The notes beneath the pieces are model-generated. The model was not told where the DNA came from. It did not search any database and worked only from the letters and a program-made list of their open reading frames with translations. Of a stretch of DNA of 14,687 bases, positions 6,773 to 14,085 are shown one piece after another. The stretch is from Schleiferiaceae bacterium (lineage in GTDB: Bacteria > Bacteroidota > Bacteroidia > Flavobacteriales > Schleiferiaceae): the NCBI GenBank assembly GCA_025210575.1, contig JAOARK010000024.1:1-14687 (forward strand), read 5' to 3'. Numbering within the stretch: the first letter of the stretch is position 1; each line of letters begins with the position of its first letter. The position numbers were made by a program, and so were the translations under genes.

Positions 6773-9118
6773 ATGAGTACCCAAACACAATTAGCCGCCA
6801 TCGTATTTACCGACATTGTTGGGTACACCCGACTTATGGGTTCGGATGAATCTAAAGCATTGGAGATTCTTCAACTCAACCGACAGATACAGAAGCCGCT
6901 GATTGATAAGTACAATGGTCGTTTTATAAAAGAGTTAGGCGATGGCACTATGGCCAGTTTTGCAAAAGCTTCTGATGCAGTTCGTTGTGCTATTGAAATT
7001 CAAAAAGCTACAAAAGATATACCCGACTTAAATCTTAGAATTGGCAACCACTTAGGTGAGGTGGTTTTTGAAAATGATGACGTTTTTGGCGATGCGGTAA
7101 ATATTGCAGCTCGCATAGAATCTGCCGGAAGGTCAGAAGCCATTTTTGTTTCTCATGCTGTGAATAGTGTGGTGCATGCTCAAGGGGATATTGAAACTCG
7201 TTTTATCGAGCAAATGCACCTCAAAAATGTAAATCGCCCGATTGACATTTATGAAGTAGCCATTGATGGAGTTTTTACAAAGGCAGATAAGAAGATACTA
7301 AAGGAGAAACCAAACAGCCGCAAACCTATTTTATTGATTGGTTTTGTTCTATTAATGGCAGCATTGGGATCCTTATGGTGGATGAGTAACGATTATGGGT
7401 TAACATCCATGAACTCTGATGGTAAAGCTTCTATTGCTGTACTGCCTTTTACAAATATGAGTAATGACCCAGACAATGAGTTTTTCTGTGATGGGGTAAC
7501 CGAAGATATTTTAACGCAACTCAGTAAGCTACGCAACCTCAAAGTAATAAGCCGTACTTCAGTGATGCATTTTAAAAACTCTGAGTTAACCATTCCTGAA
7601 ATAGCTAAAGAGCTCGGTGTGGAGTATGTGGTAGAAGGCAGCGTGCGTAAACAAGGCGACCAGGTGGCCATTACAGCACAGCTCATTCATGCAGGAAACG
7701 ATGACCATTTGTGGGCAGAAAGTTATCAGCGCCAGCTCAATGATGTTTTTGCGATTCAACGAGAAGTGGCTACGGAGGTGAGCAAGGTTTTGAATATTAA
7801 GATCTCTGTTCAAGAGAAGCAGGGGTTGGCGCATTCGTCTACAGAAAATATAGAAGCATATCAGCTACTATTAAAGGCGCGTGAGGCTGCAGATGACCGT
7901 AAGATGGAAAATATAAAGCGGGCAAATGATATGCTGCGCAAGGCACTTGAGATAGATCCAAATTATGTAGATGCAAAAGCCCAATTGGCATACAATTATC
8001 TAATCATAAATCAGAAATTAGGCTATAGAAAAAACGATTCTATTGTGCTATTGGCTAAGCAGCTGATTGACGAGGCTATGTTGCTCGATTCTACCAATGC
8101 CAACGTTTATATTGCCTATTACGGCATAGTGGATAGGGAAAAGCCAAGCCAAGCAAAAAACAAAGCCCTAAAACGCATTGTAGATAAAGCGATTCAATTT
8201 GGACCCAACAATGCTTACGCCCACATAAGAAGGAGCTTCTATTATGGCTTAATAAACGAAATTGATTCTGGTCTTTCTTCTATCCGAAGAGCTATAGAAA
8301 TTGATCCATTTTCCGTATATATACAGCGGCATTATGTATATTCTTTATGCCACTCTAAAAAAATTGAAGAGGCAAAGGTTTATGTTGAAAAAAACAAGGA
8401 GTTTTTGGCCTATGAAGGTGATGAGCATCAGGAGTTCATAAAGGGTTATATATATTCAAAAGATTGGAATAATGTAGTAAAAGAAGGTCGGCTGTTTCAT
8501 GATGTTTTACTTAATAGAGATATAGAAAAATATTATAATTCTATATACTGGAATATCAATCATATGCTCTTATTAGATCCAGAAATTGAGCGCTATGTTG
8601 ATCTGGCAAGATCATCTGCACACCTGTCTTATTTCAGCGCAAAGAATTATATTGATTTACTATCGCGGATGGACAAATTGAGGGAGGCCTATGTTTTGCT
8701 TGATAATCTTAAAAAAAGATGGGGATCAGAAAGAGAAAGGGAGTTAGCATATTTAGAATCTCTTATTCTGTTTTACGATGGGAGATATAAAGATATAGAA
8801 GAGCTTCATGCTAAAACAAATAATATGAAAACATCTTCTTTTCGATACTACAGTTGGATTCAATTGGGGAGAGGTAAAGAAGTGCGCAATCTTTTAACAT
8901 CTGATTCGATAAACGGAACTTATGCTCGTACATTGTTATATACTGGCCTTGGAGATATAGAAAATGCTCTAGACAACTTCGAAAAGGAAGAGCAATGGCG
9001 AGATATTGCAAACTCTAGATTTGTGCCTCAATTGAAACCCCTTTGGAATGAACCACGTTACAAGGCCAAAGTAGCGAGTTATGGTTTTCCAGATGTAGAA
9101 CATCCAGAAGTCAAGTAA
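6773..9118 (+). CDS. Class III adenylate/guanylate cyclase with TM, TolB-like and TPR domains (copy 2)
   Basis: This 781-residue paralogue of the gene immediately upstream has the same architecture. The cyclase domain (about 5-165) keeps Asp14, Lys53, Asp57, Asp107, Asn110 and Arg114. The membrane span is at about 185-205 (ending LGSLWWM), the TolB-like domain at about 216-345, the TPR region from about 360 to 750, and the tail has PLWNEPRYKAKVASYGFP. One notable change is Asn92 in LRIGNHLGEV, where the family and copy 1 have a hydrophobic residue (GIHLG). This lies in a core strand and might alter activity, but all catalytic residues remain. The TolB-like domain is almost identical to copy 1, whereas the TPR region is strongly diverged and visibly richer in A and T (for example around 8440-8580). 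The start ATG matches copy 1's N-terminus. It is convergent with the DUF721 gene, only 33 nt away, and I see no clear terminator between them. Confidence 0.93.
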   Translation: MSTQTQLAAIVFTDIVGYTRLMGSDESKALEILQLNRQIQKPLIDKYNGRFIKELGDGTMASFAKASDAVRCAIEIQKATKDIPDLNLRIGNHLGEVVFENDDVFGDAVNIAARIESAGRSEAIFVSHAVNSVVHAQGDIETRFIEQMHLKNVNRPIDIYEVAIDGVFTKADKKILKEKPNSRKPILLIGFVLLMAALGSLWWMSNDYGLTSMNSDGKASIAVLPFTNMSNDPDNEFFCDGVTEDILTQLSKLRNLKVISRTSVMHFKNSELTIPEIAKELGVEYVVEGSVRKQGDQVAITAQLIHAGNDDHLWAESYQRQLNDVFAIQREVATEVSKVLNIKISVQEKQGLAHSSTENIEAYQLLLKAREAADDRKMENIKRANDMLRKALEIDPNYVDAKAQLAYNYLIINQKLGYRKNDSIVLLAKQLIDEAMLLDSTNANVYIAYYGIVDREKPSQAKNKALKRIVDKAIQFGPNNAYAHIRRSFYYGLINEIDSGLSSIRRAIEIDPFSVYIQRHYVYSLCHSKKIEEAKVYVEKNKEFLAYEGDEHQEFIKGYIYSKDWNNVVKEGRLFHDVLLNRDIEKYYNSIYWNINHMLLLDPEIERYVDLARSSAHLSYFSAKNYIDLLSRMDKLREAYVLLDNLKKRWGSERERELAYLESLILFYDGRYKDIEELHAKTNNMKTSSFRYYSWIQLGRGKEVRNLLTSDSINGTYARTLLYTGLGDIENALDNFEKEEQWRDIANSRFVPQLKPLWNEPRYKAKVASYGFPDVEHPEVK

Positions 9119-9151
9119 TCTTTCTCTAGTCTCACATCTTGAGTCTTATGT

Positions 9152-9442
9152 CTACTTAAACACAATCTCTTTTACTACTTCTTGGTTCATCTCATCGTTC
9201 AGCGATTGAATGATCTTAGCTTTATTCATAGATAATTCTTGACGTAAGACAGACGAAGACAGCGACACATACAGTTTACCATCCCGAAAAAAGAGTTGAG
9301 TCGTTCTATTGGCCACAACGGGGCCAAACATGGTTTTCCAAAGTGAGATGACCTCAGTCTGGTCAAACTTCTTTTTTAAGCGATTGCGTTCTAAGAACTC
9401 ACCAATCGCATCTTTCATTGATATAGACTCAGTTCTTCTCAT
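9152..9442 (-). CDS. DUF721 (DciA-like) protein
   Basis: This is a 96-residue small protein of the DUF721 family. The sequence shows the family layout: an N-terminal helix with a KDAIGEFLERNRLKKKFD segment, then VISLWKTMFGPVVANRTTQ, a basic turn with FRDGKLYVSLSSSVLRQELSMNK, and a C-terminal IVFK. DUF721 is the domain of DciA, the ancestral bacterial replicative helicase loader or operator. A replication role at the DnaB helicase is therefore likely, but a short DUF721 protein is not proven to be DciA. Its start overlaps the 3' end of recF by 14 nt, so the two genes are co-transcribed and probably translationally coupled. The recF neighbourhood fits a DNA replication and repair function. Confidence 0.85.
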   Translation of the reverse strand: MRRTESISMKDAIGEFLERNRLKKKFDQTEVISLWKTMFGPVVANRTTQLFFRDGKLYVSLSSSVLRQELSMNKAKIIQSLNDEMNQEVVKEIVFK

Positions 9443-10544
9443 GGATCTCGCCTTTACTTACTTCAAAAATCTTAGATTCTTCATTAATGCGCTTGGTAAT
9501 GTCTATGGTTCTTTCTGGGTGGGTGTCAGTAATAAAAATCTGTCCAAAGTGATGTTGGTTAACCAATTTAATGAGCGACTCTACGCGGGTTTCATCAAGT
9601 TTGTCAAAAATATCATCCAATAAAAGCAGTGGTTTCGACTTATTGAAATTCTTCAAAAATTCGAATTGTGCCAATTTCAAGGCAATGAGAAAACTCTTCT
9701 GCTGCCCCTGACTTCCTGTCTTTTTTAGGGGATAGCCAAACAAACTGAATTTGAGATCATCTCTATGAATTCCTTGTGAAGTGTATTGTAATACTCGGTC
9801 TTTCTCCAAATTCTTATCAAAGAGCTCATCCCAGTCCAATTCATGTAAATGGCTGGTATAATCAACACTTACATGCTCTTCTTCGCCCGCAATGTGTTGG
9901 TAGTAATCAAGTAACAGGGGCTTTAAAACTTCAATAAAGCGTATGCGTTTATCAAAAATTCGACTACCTCGTTCTTTTAAGATCTCATTGTAAATGCCTA
10001 ATTGCTCCGCATCAAACACTCTATTGGCTGCAAAGTATTTTAACAAGGCATTGCGTTGGCTCAGTGTTTTGTTATAGGCGATGAGGTCATCTAAATACAA
10101 AGGATCTGACTGAGAGATCACGGAATCCATAAACTTTCTACGTACCTCACTACCTTCCAAGATTAAGTCTCTATCGCTGGGAGAAATGATCACTAAAGGA
10201 ATGAGTCCGATATGAGCGGAGATCTTTTCGTATTCCTTCTGGTTGCGTTTAAATGTCTTTTTCTGCCCTCGTTTTAAACCGCAATAAATGTGCTCTTCAT
10301 TTTCATCTCTTTCAAACCAACCCTCAATAACAAAGAAGGGGGCATTGTGGTTTATGTTTTGAGAATCTACAGAATTGAAATAGCTTTTGGTAACGCTGAG
10401 GTAATGCACAGCATCTAAGGTATTCGTTTTACCAGAGCCATTGTTGCCTACAAAGCAGTTTATCTTGTCGCTAAAATGAAGCTCTGCCTGGTTAATGTTT
10501 TTAAAATCAACCAGATGTAAATTTTTAAGAACCGTGTTGTGCAT
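9429..10544 (-). CDS. recF: DNA replication and repair protein RecF
   Basis: This is a 371-residue RecF, close to the usual length of about 360-370. It is an ABC/SMC-like ATPase that binds gapped or single-stranded/double-stranded DNA junctions and helps load RecA with RecO and RecR. The Walker A motif is GNNGSGKT at 33-40, the ABC signature region is TGSQGQQKS near 276-284, Walker B is PLLLLDDIFD at 305-314 with the following KLDE, and a DTH motif lies near 340. The N-terminal LKNLHLVDFKN is typical. The start ATG is followed directly by this conserved segment. It overlaps the DUF721 gene by 14 nt downstream and is divergent from the TPR-ribH-kdsB operon. No clear Bacteroidota-type promoter is visible upstream, but an imperfect palindrome sits 9 nt before the start. 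Confidence 0.97.
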   Translation of the reverse strand: MHNTVLKNLHLVDFKNINQAELHFSDKINCFVGNNGSGKTNTLDAVHYLSVTKSYFNSVDSQNINHNAPFFVIEGWFERDENEEHIYCGLKRGQKKTFKRNQKEYEKISAHIGLIPLVIISPSDRDLILEGSEVRRKFMDSVISQSDPLYLDDLIAYNKTLSQRNALLKYFAANRVFDAEQLGIYNEILKERGSRIFDKRIRFIEVLKPLLLDYYQHIAGEEEHVSVDYTSHLHELDWDELFDKNLEKDRVLQYTSQGIHRDDLKFSLFGYPLKKTGSQGQQKSFLIALKLAQFEFLKNFNKSKPLLLLDDIFDKLDETRVESLIKLVNQHHFGQIFITDTHPERTIDITKRINEESKIFEVSKGEIHEKN

Positions 10545-10553
10545 GGATTAAAA

Positions 10554-10571
10554 ATAAGGAGTACTTCTTAT
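10554..10571. promoter_or_regulatory. Imperfect palindrome just upstream of recF
   Basis: ATAAGGAGTACTTCTTAT is an 18-bp palindrome with a single mismatched pair, centred on AGTACT, and ends 9 nt before the recF start codon. Its position would suit an operator that blocks transcription or early elongation of recF. As RNA it could also form a short hairpin with a GUAC loop over the ribosome-binding region. No regulator is known from the sequence. Short A/T-rich palindromes arise by chance, so confidence is modest. Confidence 0.35.
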
Positions 10572-10681
10572 CAAGGGCATGTTTTACACTTGTTTTTTAA
10601 GGAATTTTTAAACCTTTCCTCGATGGTGTTTTTCAACAAGGCATCACTTATAAATTAAATAGCCGAACCCGCTTTAAACAC

Positions 10682-10711
10682 TTGGCTGGTATGTAAAAAA
10701 AATTAAATTTG
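10682..10711 (+). promoter_or_regulatory. Bacteroidota-type promoter for the TPR-ribH-kdsB operon
   Basis: A perfect -7 element TAnnTTTG (TAAATTTG, 10704-10711) is preceded after 19 nt by TTG (10682-10684), matching the Bacteroidota sigma-A promoter pattern (-33 TTG / -7 TAnnTTTG). The first codon of the TPR gene is 25 nt downstream, leaving a short A-rich leader without a Shine-Dalgarno sequence. Confidence 0.75.
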
Positions 10712-10736
10712 CCCACCTTTAAAAAGATAAGCACAA

Positions 10737-11426
10737 ATGGCGAAAAAACAGGATAATACAGAAGAAGTATTTGAAGGTGTTGAGCAGAGTTTAACGCGCG
10801 CAGAGCAGTTTTTAGAAAATAACAGAAACCCTATTCTTTATGTTGTAGCAGCGATCGTTGTTATAGCCTTAGGAATTTTTGCATACCAAACTTACATCGT
10901 AGCTCCTCAAGAGCAAGAAGCTCAAGAGAAAGTTTACATGGCTCAGAAATTTTTAGAGCAAGATTCTCTTAACCTTGCGTTGAATGGAGATGGATATGTG
11001 CTTGGATTTTTAGATATCGCTAGTGAGTACAGCGGTACAAAAATTGGGAACACTGCAAATTATTATGCTGGTGTTTGTTACCTGAATTTAGGTCAGTTTG
11101 AAAACGCTATTGAGTACTTAGATAAATTCAGTGGAAACGATCAGGTATTGAGCGTTTTAGCCAAAGCTGGAATAGGTGATGCCTTCTTAGAGTTAGGTCA
11201 GCCTAAAGAAGCTTTAGAATATTACAACAAAGCGTTGAGCATAAACGATAATCAATTTGTGATTCCTTTGGTGTTAATGAAAGCTGCTATTGTTAGCGAG
11301 GCTGAAGGAAACTACAAAGAAGCGGTGAAGTATTACACGCGTATTAAAGAAGAGTTTAAAGACTCTAGAGAAGCTGCAGATGTAGAAAAGTACATTGCAA
11401 AAGCTCAGGCTCAAATGGAATCTTAA
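10737..11426 (+). CDS. Membrane-anchored TPR protein (YfgM-like)
   Basis: This 229-residue protein has a short charged cytoplasmic N-terminus, a single membrane span at about 32-52 (ILYVVAAIVVIALGIFAYQ) and a periplasmic TPR domain. TPR-like helix pairs appear as YYAGVCYLNLGQFENAIEYL, AKAGIGDAFLELGQPKEALEYY and AEGNYKEAVKYYTRI. The layout resembles YfgM/YbgF-type proteins, which act as periplasmic chaperone or assembly partners, but the exact role is unknown. The start is the ATG after a short A-rich leader. It is the first gene of a likely operon behind a clear promoter, and ribH follows after 9 nt. To my knowledge this TPR gene next to ribH is a recurrent arrangement in Flavobacteriia, with no obvious functional link. 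Confidence 0.85.
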   Translation: MAKKQDNTEEVFEGVEQSLTRAEQFLENNRNPILYVVAAIVVIALGIFAYQTYIVAPQEQEAQEKVYMAQKFLEQDSLNLALNGDGYVLGFLDIASEYSGTKIGNTANYYAGVCYLNLGQFENAIEYLDKFSGNDQVLSVLAKAGIGDAFLELGQPKEALEYYNKALSINDNQFVIPLVLMKAAIVSEAEGNYKEAVKYYTRIKEEFKDSREAADVEKYIAKAQAQMES

Positions 11427-11435
11427 TAAGGAAAT

Positions 11436-11951
11436 ATGGCAACAGCCGGAAAGAACTTATCAGAATACAACAAAGCTAAAATGCCGAATGCCGAGAATAT
11501 GGTGTTCGGCATTGTTGTTTCTGAATGGAATGAAAGCATAACCGAGGGATTGTGCAAAGGAGCCATTGACACTCTTTTAGAGAACAATGTTGCTCAAGAA
11601 AATATTGACCGTCTTGATGTTCCAGGAAGTTATGAACTGACTTATGGAGCGCAGCATATGGTAAATACTAATAAGTACGATGCCGTAATTGTAATTGGTT
11701 CTGTTATTCAAGGAGAGACGAAACATTTCGATTTTGTATGCCAAGGGGTAACCAACGGTATTAGTCACTTGAATGCAACCCAGAATATTCCTGTTATCTT
11801 TTGTGTTTTAACCGATAATACAATGCAACAGGCTATAGATCGCTCTGGCGGTATTCATGGTAATAAAGGGACAGAAGCAGCTGTAGCTGCCATAAGAATG
11901 GCCGAAATTAAAGTGAGGAGCCACAAACCGAATGGTGAAATAGGATTCTAA
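11436..11951 (+). CDS. ribH: 6,7-dimethyl-8-ribityllumazine synthase
   Basis: RibH condenses 5-amino-6-ribitylaminouracil with 3,4-dihydroxy-2-butanone 4-phosphate to give the lumazine precursor of riboflavin in the cytoplasm; lumazine synthases form pentameric or icosahedral capsids. The 171 residues include all family motifs: GIVVSEWNESITEGL (Trp31 at the aromatic stacking position), DVPGSYELTYGA, GSVIQGETKHFDFVCQ with the catalytic-type His97, VLTDNTMQQAIDRSGG with phosphate-binding candidate Arg136, and GNKGTEAA. The N-terminus is about 20 residues longer than the minimal fold, as in many Bacteroidota. The start ATG is 9 nt after the TPR gene's stop and has AAGGA a few bases upstream, one of the few Shine-Dalgarno-like sites here. 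It lies within the operon. Confidence 0.97.
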   Translation: MATAGKNLSEYNKAKMPNAENMVFGIVVSEWNESITEGLCKGAIDTLLENNVAQENIDRLDVPGSYELTYGAQHMVNTNKYDAVIVIGSVIQGETKHFDFVCQGVTNGISHLNATQNIPVIFCVLTDNTMQQAIDRSGGIHGNKGTEAAVAAIRMAEIKVRSHKPNGEIGF

Positions 11952-11981
11952 TAACTTTACCCGATTAATAATTTCCTGAAA

Positions 11982-12725
11982 ATGAATTTCCTCGGCATAA
12001 TTCCAGCTCGTTATGGGTCTAGTAGATTAGAAGGCAAGCCTCTAAAAGACATTGCTGGAAAAACAATGATCCAACGGGTCTATGAAAAAGCTTCTCAAGC
12101 TTTAGATACGGTATATGTCGCTACAGATGATATTCGCATAGAAGAGGTTGTAAAGGCCTTTGGAGGAAAAGTGGTCATGACCAGTGAAGCACATGAAAAT
12201 GGAACATCACGGTGCTTGGAAGCTTGGGAGAAGATCAAGGGACTAGAAGACGAATCCTTCGATGTGGCTGTCAATATTCAAGGTGATGAGCCTCTATTAC
12301 ATCCTGAAAGTTTAGAGACTATTAAATCTTGTTTTGAGGATACTGAAACACAGTTTGCCACCTTAGTCATCCCCGTTAAAGATGGAAATGATGTTACTCA
12401 CAACAATGGCGTATTCGTGACTTTTACAACATCTGGAAATGCTATCTACTTCAGTAGAACCGCCATTCCTGCTTTACGCGATTTCCCTAAGGAAGAGTGG
12501 GCGAATCACTTTCAATACCATAAGCATTTAGGAATGTACGCTTACACGTATTCCGCTTTAAGCGAGTTTGCGAGCATGCCTGCTAGCAGTTTAGAAATGG
12601 CAGAAATGTTAGAGCAAAACCGTTGGATTGAAAATGGAGGGAAGATTAAAGTGGGCATTACAGAGCACGATGTAATTGCAGTAGATACTGAAGAAGACCT
12701 AGAGCGGGTTAGAAAGCTTTTTTAG
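11982..12725 (+). CDS. kdsB: 3-deoxy-manno-octulosonate cytidylyltransferase (CMP-KDO synthetase)
   Basis: KdsB activates KDO with CTP to give CMP-KDO for lipopolysaccharide inner core synthesis. It is a 247-residue cytoplasmic enzyme with the expected nucleotidyltransferase motifs: IIPARYGSSRLEGKPL (6-21), VATDD (46-50), VNIQGDEPLL (98-107), AIYFSRTAIP, HLGMYAY and LEMAEMLEQNRWIENGGKIKV, ending in DTEEDLERVR. The NPNxVKV segment of E. coli KdsB is replaced by NNGVFVTF, so the conserved Lys there is missing, and the ESGTD/E-type loop reads NGTSRC. These may be clade features. The start ATG begins the conserved strand directly. The gap to ribH is 30 nt, so it is probably in the same transcript as the TPR and ribH genes. 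Confidence 0.93.
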   Translation: MNFLGIIPARYGSSRLEGKPLKDIAGKTMIQRVYEKASQALDTVYVATDDIRIEEVVKAFGGKVVMTSEAHENGTSRCLEAWEKIKGLEDESFDVAVNIQGDEPLLHPESLETIKSCFEDTETQFATLVIPVKDGNDVTHNNGVFVTFTTSGNAIYFSRTAIPALRDFPKEEWANHFQYHKHLGMYAYTYSALSEFASMPASSLEMAEMLEQNRWIENGGKIKVGITEHDVIAVDTEEDLERVRKLF

Positions 12726-12841
12726 AAGCAGGTCAATATGCAATTGTCTGTAGTATCGTTCTTCAAGTTAAATGATTTCTTTTCTTGCCGGCTATACGTG
12801 GTAAGATGAATAATGAACTTTACAGAAAATATTTTAAGTAA

Positions 12842-13258
12842 ATGAATAGGGTTGTCTTTAAAGGAAAAGTACACAAACTGGAATGGTTAAAATTTGTTCT
12901 AATTACCGCGTTGGTGGTTGTTACTTTCCTTAAGGTAGATTTTGATGCTAAAGGAAGTTTTATTGTTGTGCCTCTATTGTTAGGATGGAGCTTGATTTCA
13001 AAGTATCGAGCAAAGTTGATCATCGAGAATGGAGTGGTAAGAATCGAACAATTCGAAAATAGACATGAGATCTTAGTGAGTGAAATCAGAAGAATAGAAG
13101 AACTAAAATATTCTGGGTTAAAAAAGCTGATTATGCCAAATACTGGTATTCACATTTTCTATAAAACGGTTTCTGATGCTGCATTTTTTCCTGCAGATCC
13201 GGAAGGTTTGAAGCGAGCTATAGAAGAAGCTCGAGTGGAGCAAGCTTTACGCGACTAA
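12842..13258 (+). CDS. Small membrane protein with PH-like domain (hypothetical)
   Basis: I do not recognise a named family with certainty. The 138-residue protein has two hydrophobic segments, about 16-31 (LKFVLITALVVVTFLK) and 41-53 (IVVPLLLGWSLIS), separated by a short polar turn. A soluble part of about 80 residues follows with a strand-rich pattern: KLIIENGVVRIEQFENRHEILVSEI, IRRIEEL, IHIFYKT, then a terminal amphipathic helix. Two spans followed by strands and a final helix resemble bacterial PH (bPH/YcxB-like) membrane proteins, which is my best guess. The gap to kdsB is 116 nt, with no strong promoter visible. A bidirectional terminator begins 12 nt after the stop. Confidence 0.7.
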   Translation: MNRVVFKGKVHKLEWLKFVLITALVVVTFLKVDFDAKGSFIVVPLLLGWSLISKYRAKLIIENGVVRIEQFENRHEILVSEIRRIEELKYSGLKKLIMPNTGIHIFYKTVSDAAFFPADPEGLKRAIEEARVEQALRD

Positions 13259-13270
13259 ACAAGACTAAAT

Positions 13271-13300
13271 AAAAAACCCTCGACATTGTCGAGGGTTTTT
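13271..13300. terminator. Bidirectional Rho-independent terminator
   Basis: The stem CCCTCGAC (13277-13284) and GTCGAGGG (13288-13295) encloses a 3-nt loop and is flanked by an A-run on the left and a T-run on the right. It is a symmetrical terminator that works in both directions, ending the PH-like membrane gene on the plus strand and the rpsF-rpsR-rplI operon on the minus strand (rplI stop at 13328-13330). Confidence 0.95.
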
Positions 13301-13327
13301 CTTTGCTATGAATTAAAGGTGTTACTC

Positions 13328-13780
13328 TTATTTGTCTTGAGCAGCAACTTCAAACTCTTTCTCTACGATAACATCTCTATGTAAACGGATAGTAGCGTTG
13401 TACTTTCCAAGAGATTTTACTGTACCACCAGTAATCTGGATGAATTTTCTTTCAATGTTGTGACCAGCTTTAGCCAACTCATCAGCAAGATTTGCATTAC
13501 TTACAGCACCAAATAGTTTACCGTTAGCACCAGCTTTAACTGTAATTTTGATCTCTAAGTTCTTTAATGCTTCAGAAGTTTTCTTAGCATCTTCTACAAT
13601 CTTAGCCTCTTTGTGCGCTCTTTGCTTTAAGTTCTCTGCTAATACTTTTTTAGCAGAAGTAGTAGCTAAAACACCAAATCCTCTAGGGATTAAGTAATTA
13701 CGACCGTAACCATTTTTTACAGAAACTATGTCGTCTTTAAATCCAACGTTCTCTACGTCTTGCGTTAAAATCAATTCCAT
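13328..13780 (-). CDS. rplI: 50S ribosomal protein L9
   Basis: L9 is a two-domain large-subunit protein bound to 23S rRNA that affects translational fidelity and frame maintenance. The 150 residues (usual length about 148) show the N-terminal domain MELILTQDVENVGFKDDIVSVKNGYGRNYLIPRGF, with the typical VKxGYGRNYLIP motif. A long connecting helix (SAKKVLAENLKQRAHKEAKI) leads to the C-terminal domain with KAGANGKLFGAVSNANLADEL. The start ATG is unambiguous. The gap to rpsR is 9 nt. It is the last gene of the operon and ends at the bidirectional terminator. Confidence 0.98.
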   Translation of the reverse strand: MELILTQDVENVGFKDDIVSVKNGYGRNYLIPRGFGVLATTSAKKVLAENLKQRAHKEAKIVEDAKKTSEALKNLEIKITVKAGANGKLFGAVSNANLADELAKAGHNIERKFIQITGGTVKSLGKYNATIRLHRDVIVEKEFEVAAQDK

Positions 13781-13789
13781 CGTTTCTTC

Positions 13790-14074
13790 TTATTTTAAGT
13801 TATCAGCAACGTAAGGCATTAAAGCAATGTGACGAGCTCTTTTGATAGCTTGAGCCACTTTACGCTGGTATTTCAATGAGTTACCAGTAATTCTACGAGG
13901 AAGGATCTTACCTTGCTCGTTAATGAATTTCAATAAGTAGTCAGGATCTTTGTAATCGATGTACTTGATTCCTGATTTCTTAAAACGACAGTATTTTTTC
14001 TTTTTGTCGTTATCGATAGCAATCGGCTGTAAATATCTAATCTCCGATTGATTTTGAGTTTGTTCTAATTTCAT
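13790..14074 (-). CDS. rpsR: 30S ribosomal protein S18
   Basis: S18 forms a heterodimer with S6 on the 30S platform. It carries the family motif YCRFKKSGIKYIDYKD followed by GKILPRRITGNSLKYQRKVAQAIKRARHIALMPYV. I chose the ATG at 14074-14072, giving 94 residues and an 11-nt gap after rpsF. A TTG two codons earlier (14080) is in frame but offers no advantage. Genes in this window mostly lack Shine-Dalgarno sites. This fits the reported F. johnsoniae ribosome, where bS21, bS18 and bS6 form a pocket that hides the 16S rRNA 3' tail. That is established knowledge about a relative, not seen in this sequence. Confidence 0.97.
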   Translation of the reverse strand: MKLEQTQNQSEIRYLQPIAIDNDKKKKYCRFKKSGIKYIDYKDPDYLLKFINEQGKILPRRITGNSLKYQRKVAQAIKRARHIALMPYVADNLK

Positions 14075-14085
14075 CGTCAATTAAA

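Larger units (their letters stand above)
4401..9118 (+). repeat. Tandem duplication of a cyclase-TolB-TPR gene
   Basis: The two coding regions at 4401-6740 and 6773-9118 are direct tandem paralogues with the same domain order and the same residue numbering through the first 220 residues. Exact shared DNA includes 36 nt at 5093-5128 and 7465-7500 in the TolB-like domain, and 28 nt at 6655-6682 and 9033-9060 in the C-terminal tail. Synonymous differences are spread through the rest, so the duplication is not recent. The TPR segments between these ends are much less alike. Confidence 0.9.

Noticed and set aside
9119..9151. Possible terminator between convergent cyclase copy 2 and the DUF721 gene
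   Set aside because: Only a 4-bp CTCA/TGAG stem is present, with no T-run.
12726..12841. Imperfect dyad CTTGCC...GGTAAG and a possible promoter before the PH-like gene
   Set aside because: The arms are short and mismatched, and no TAnnTTTG element is present.
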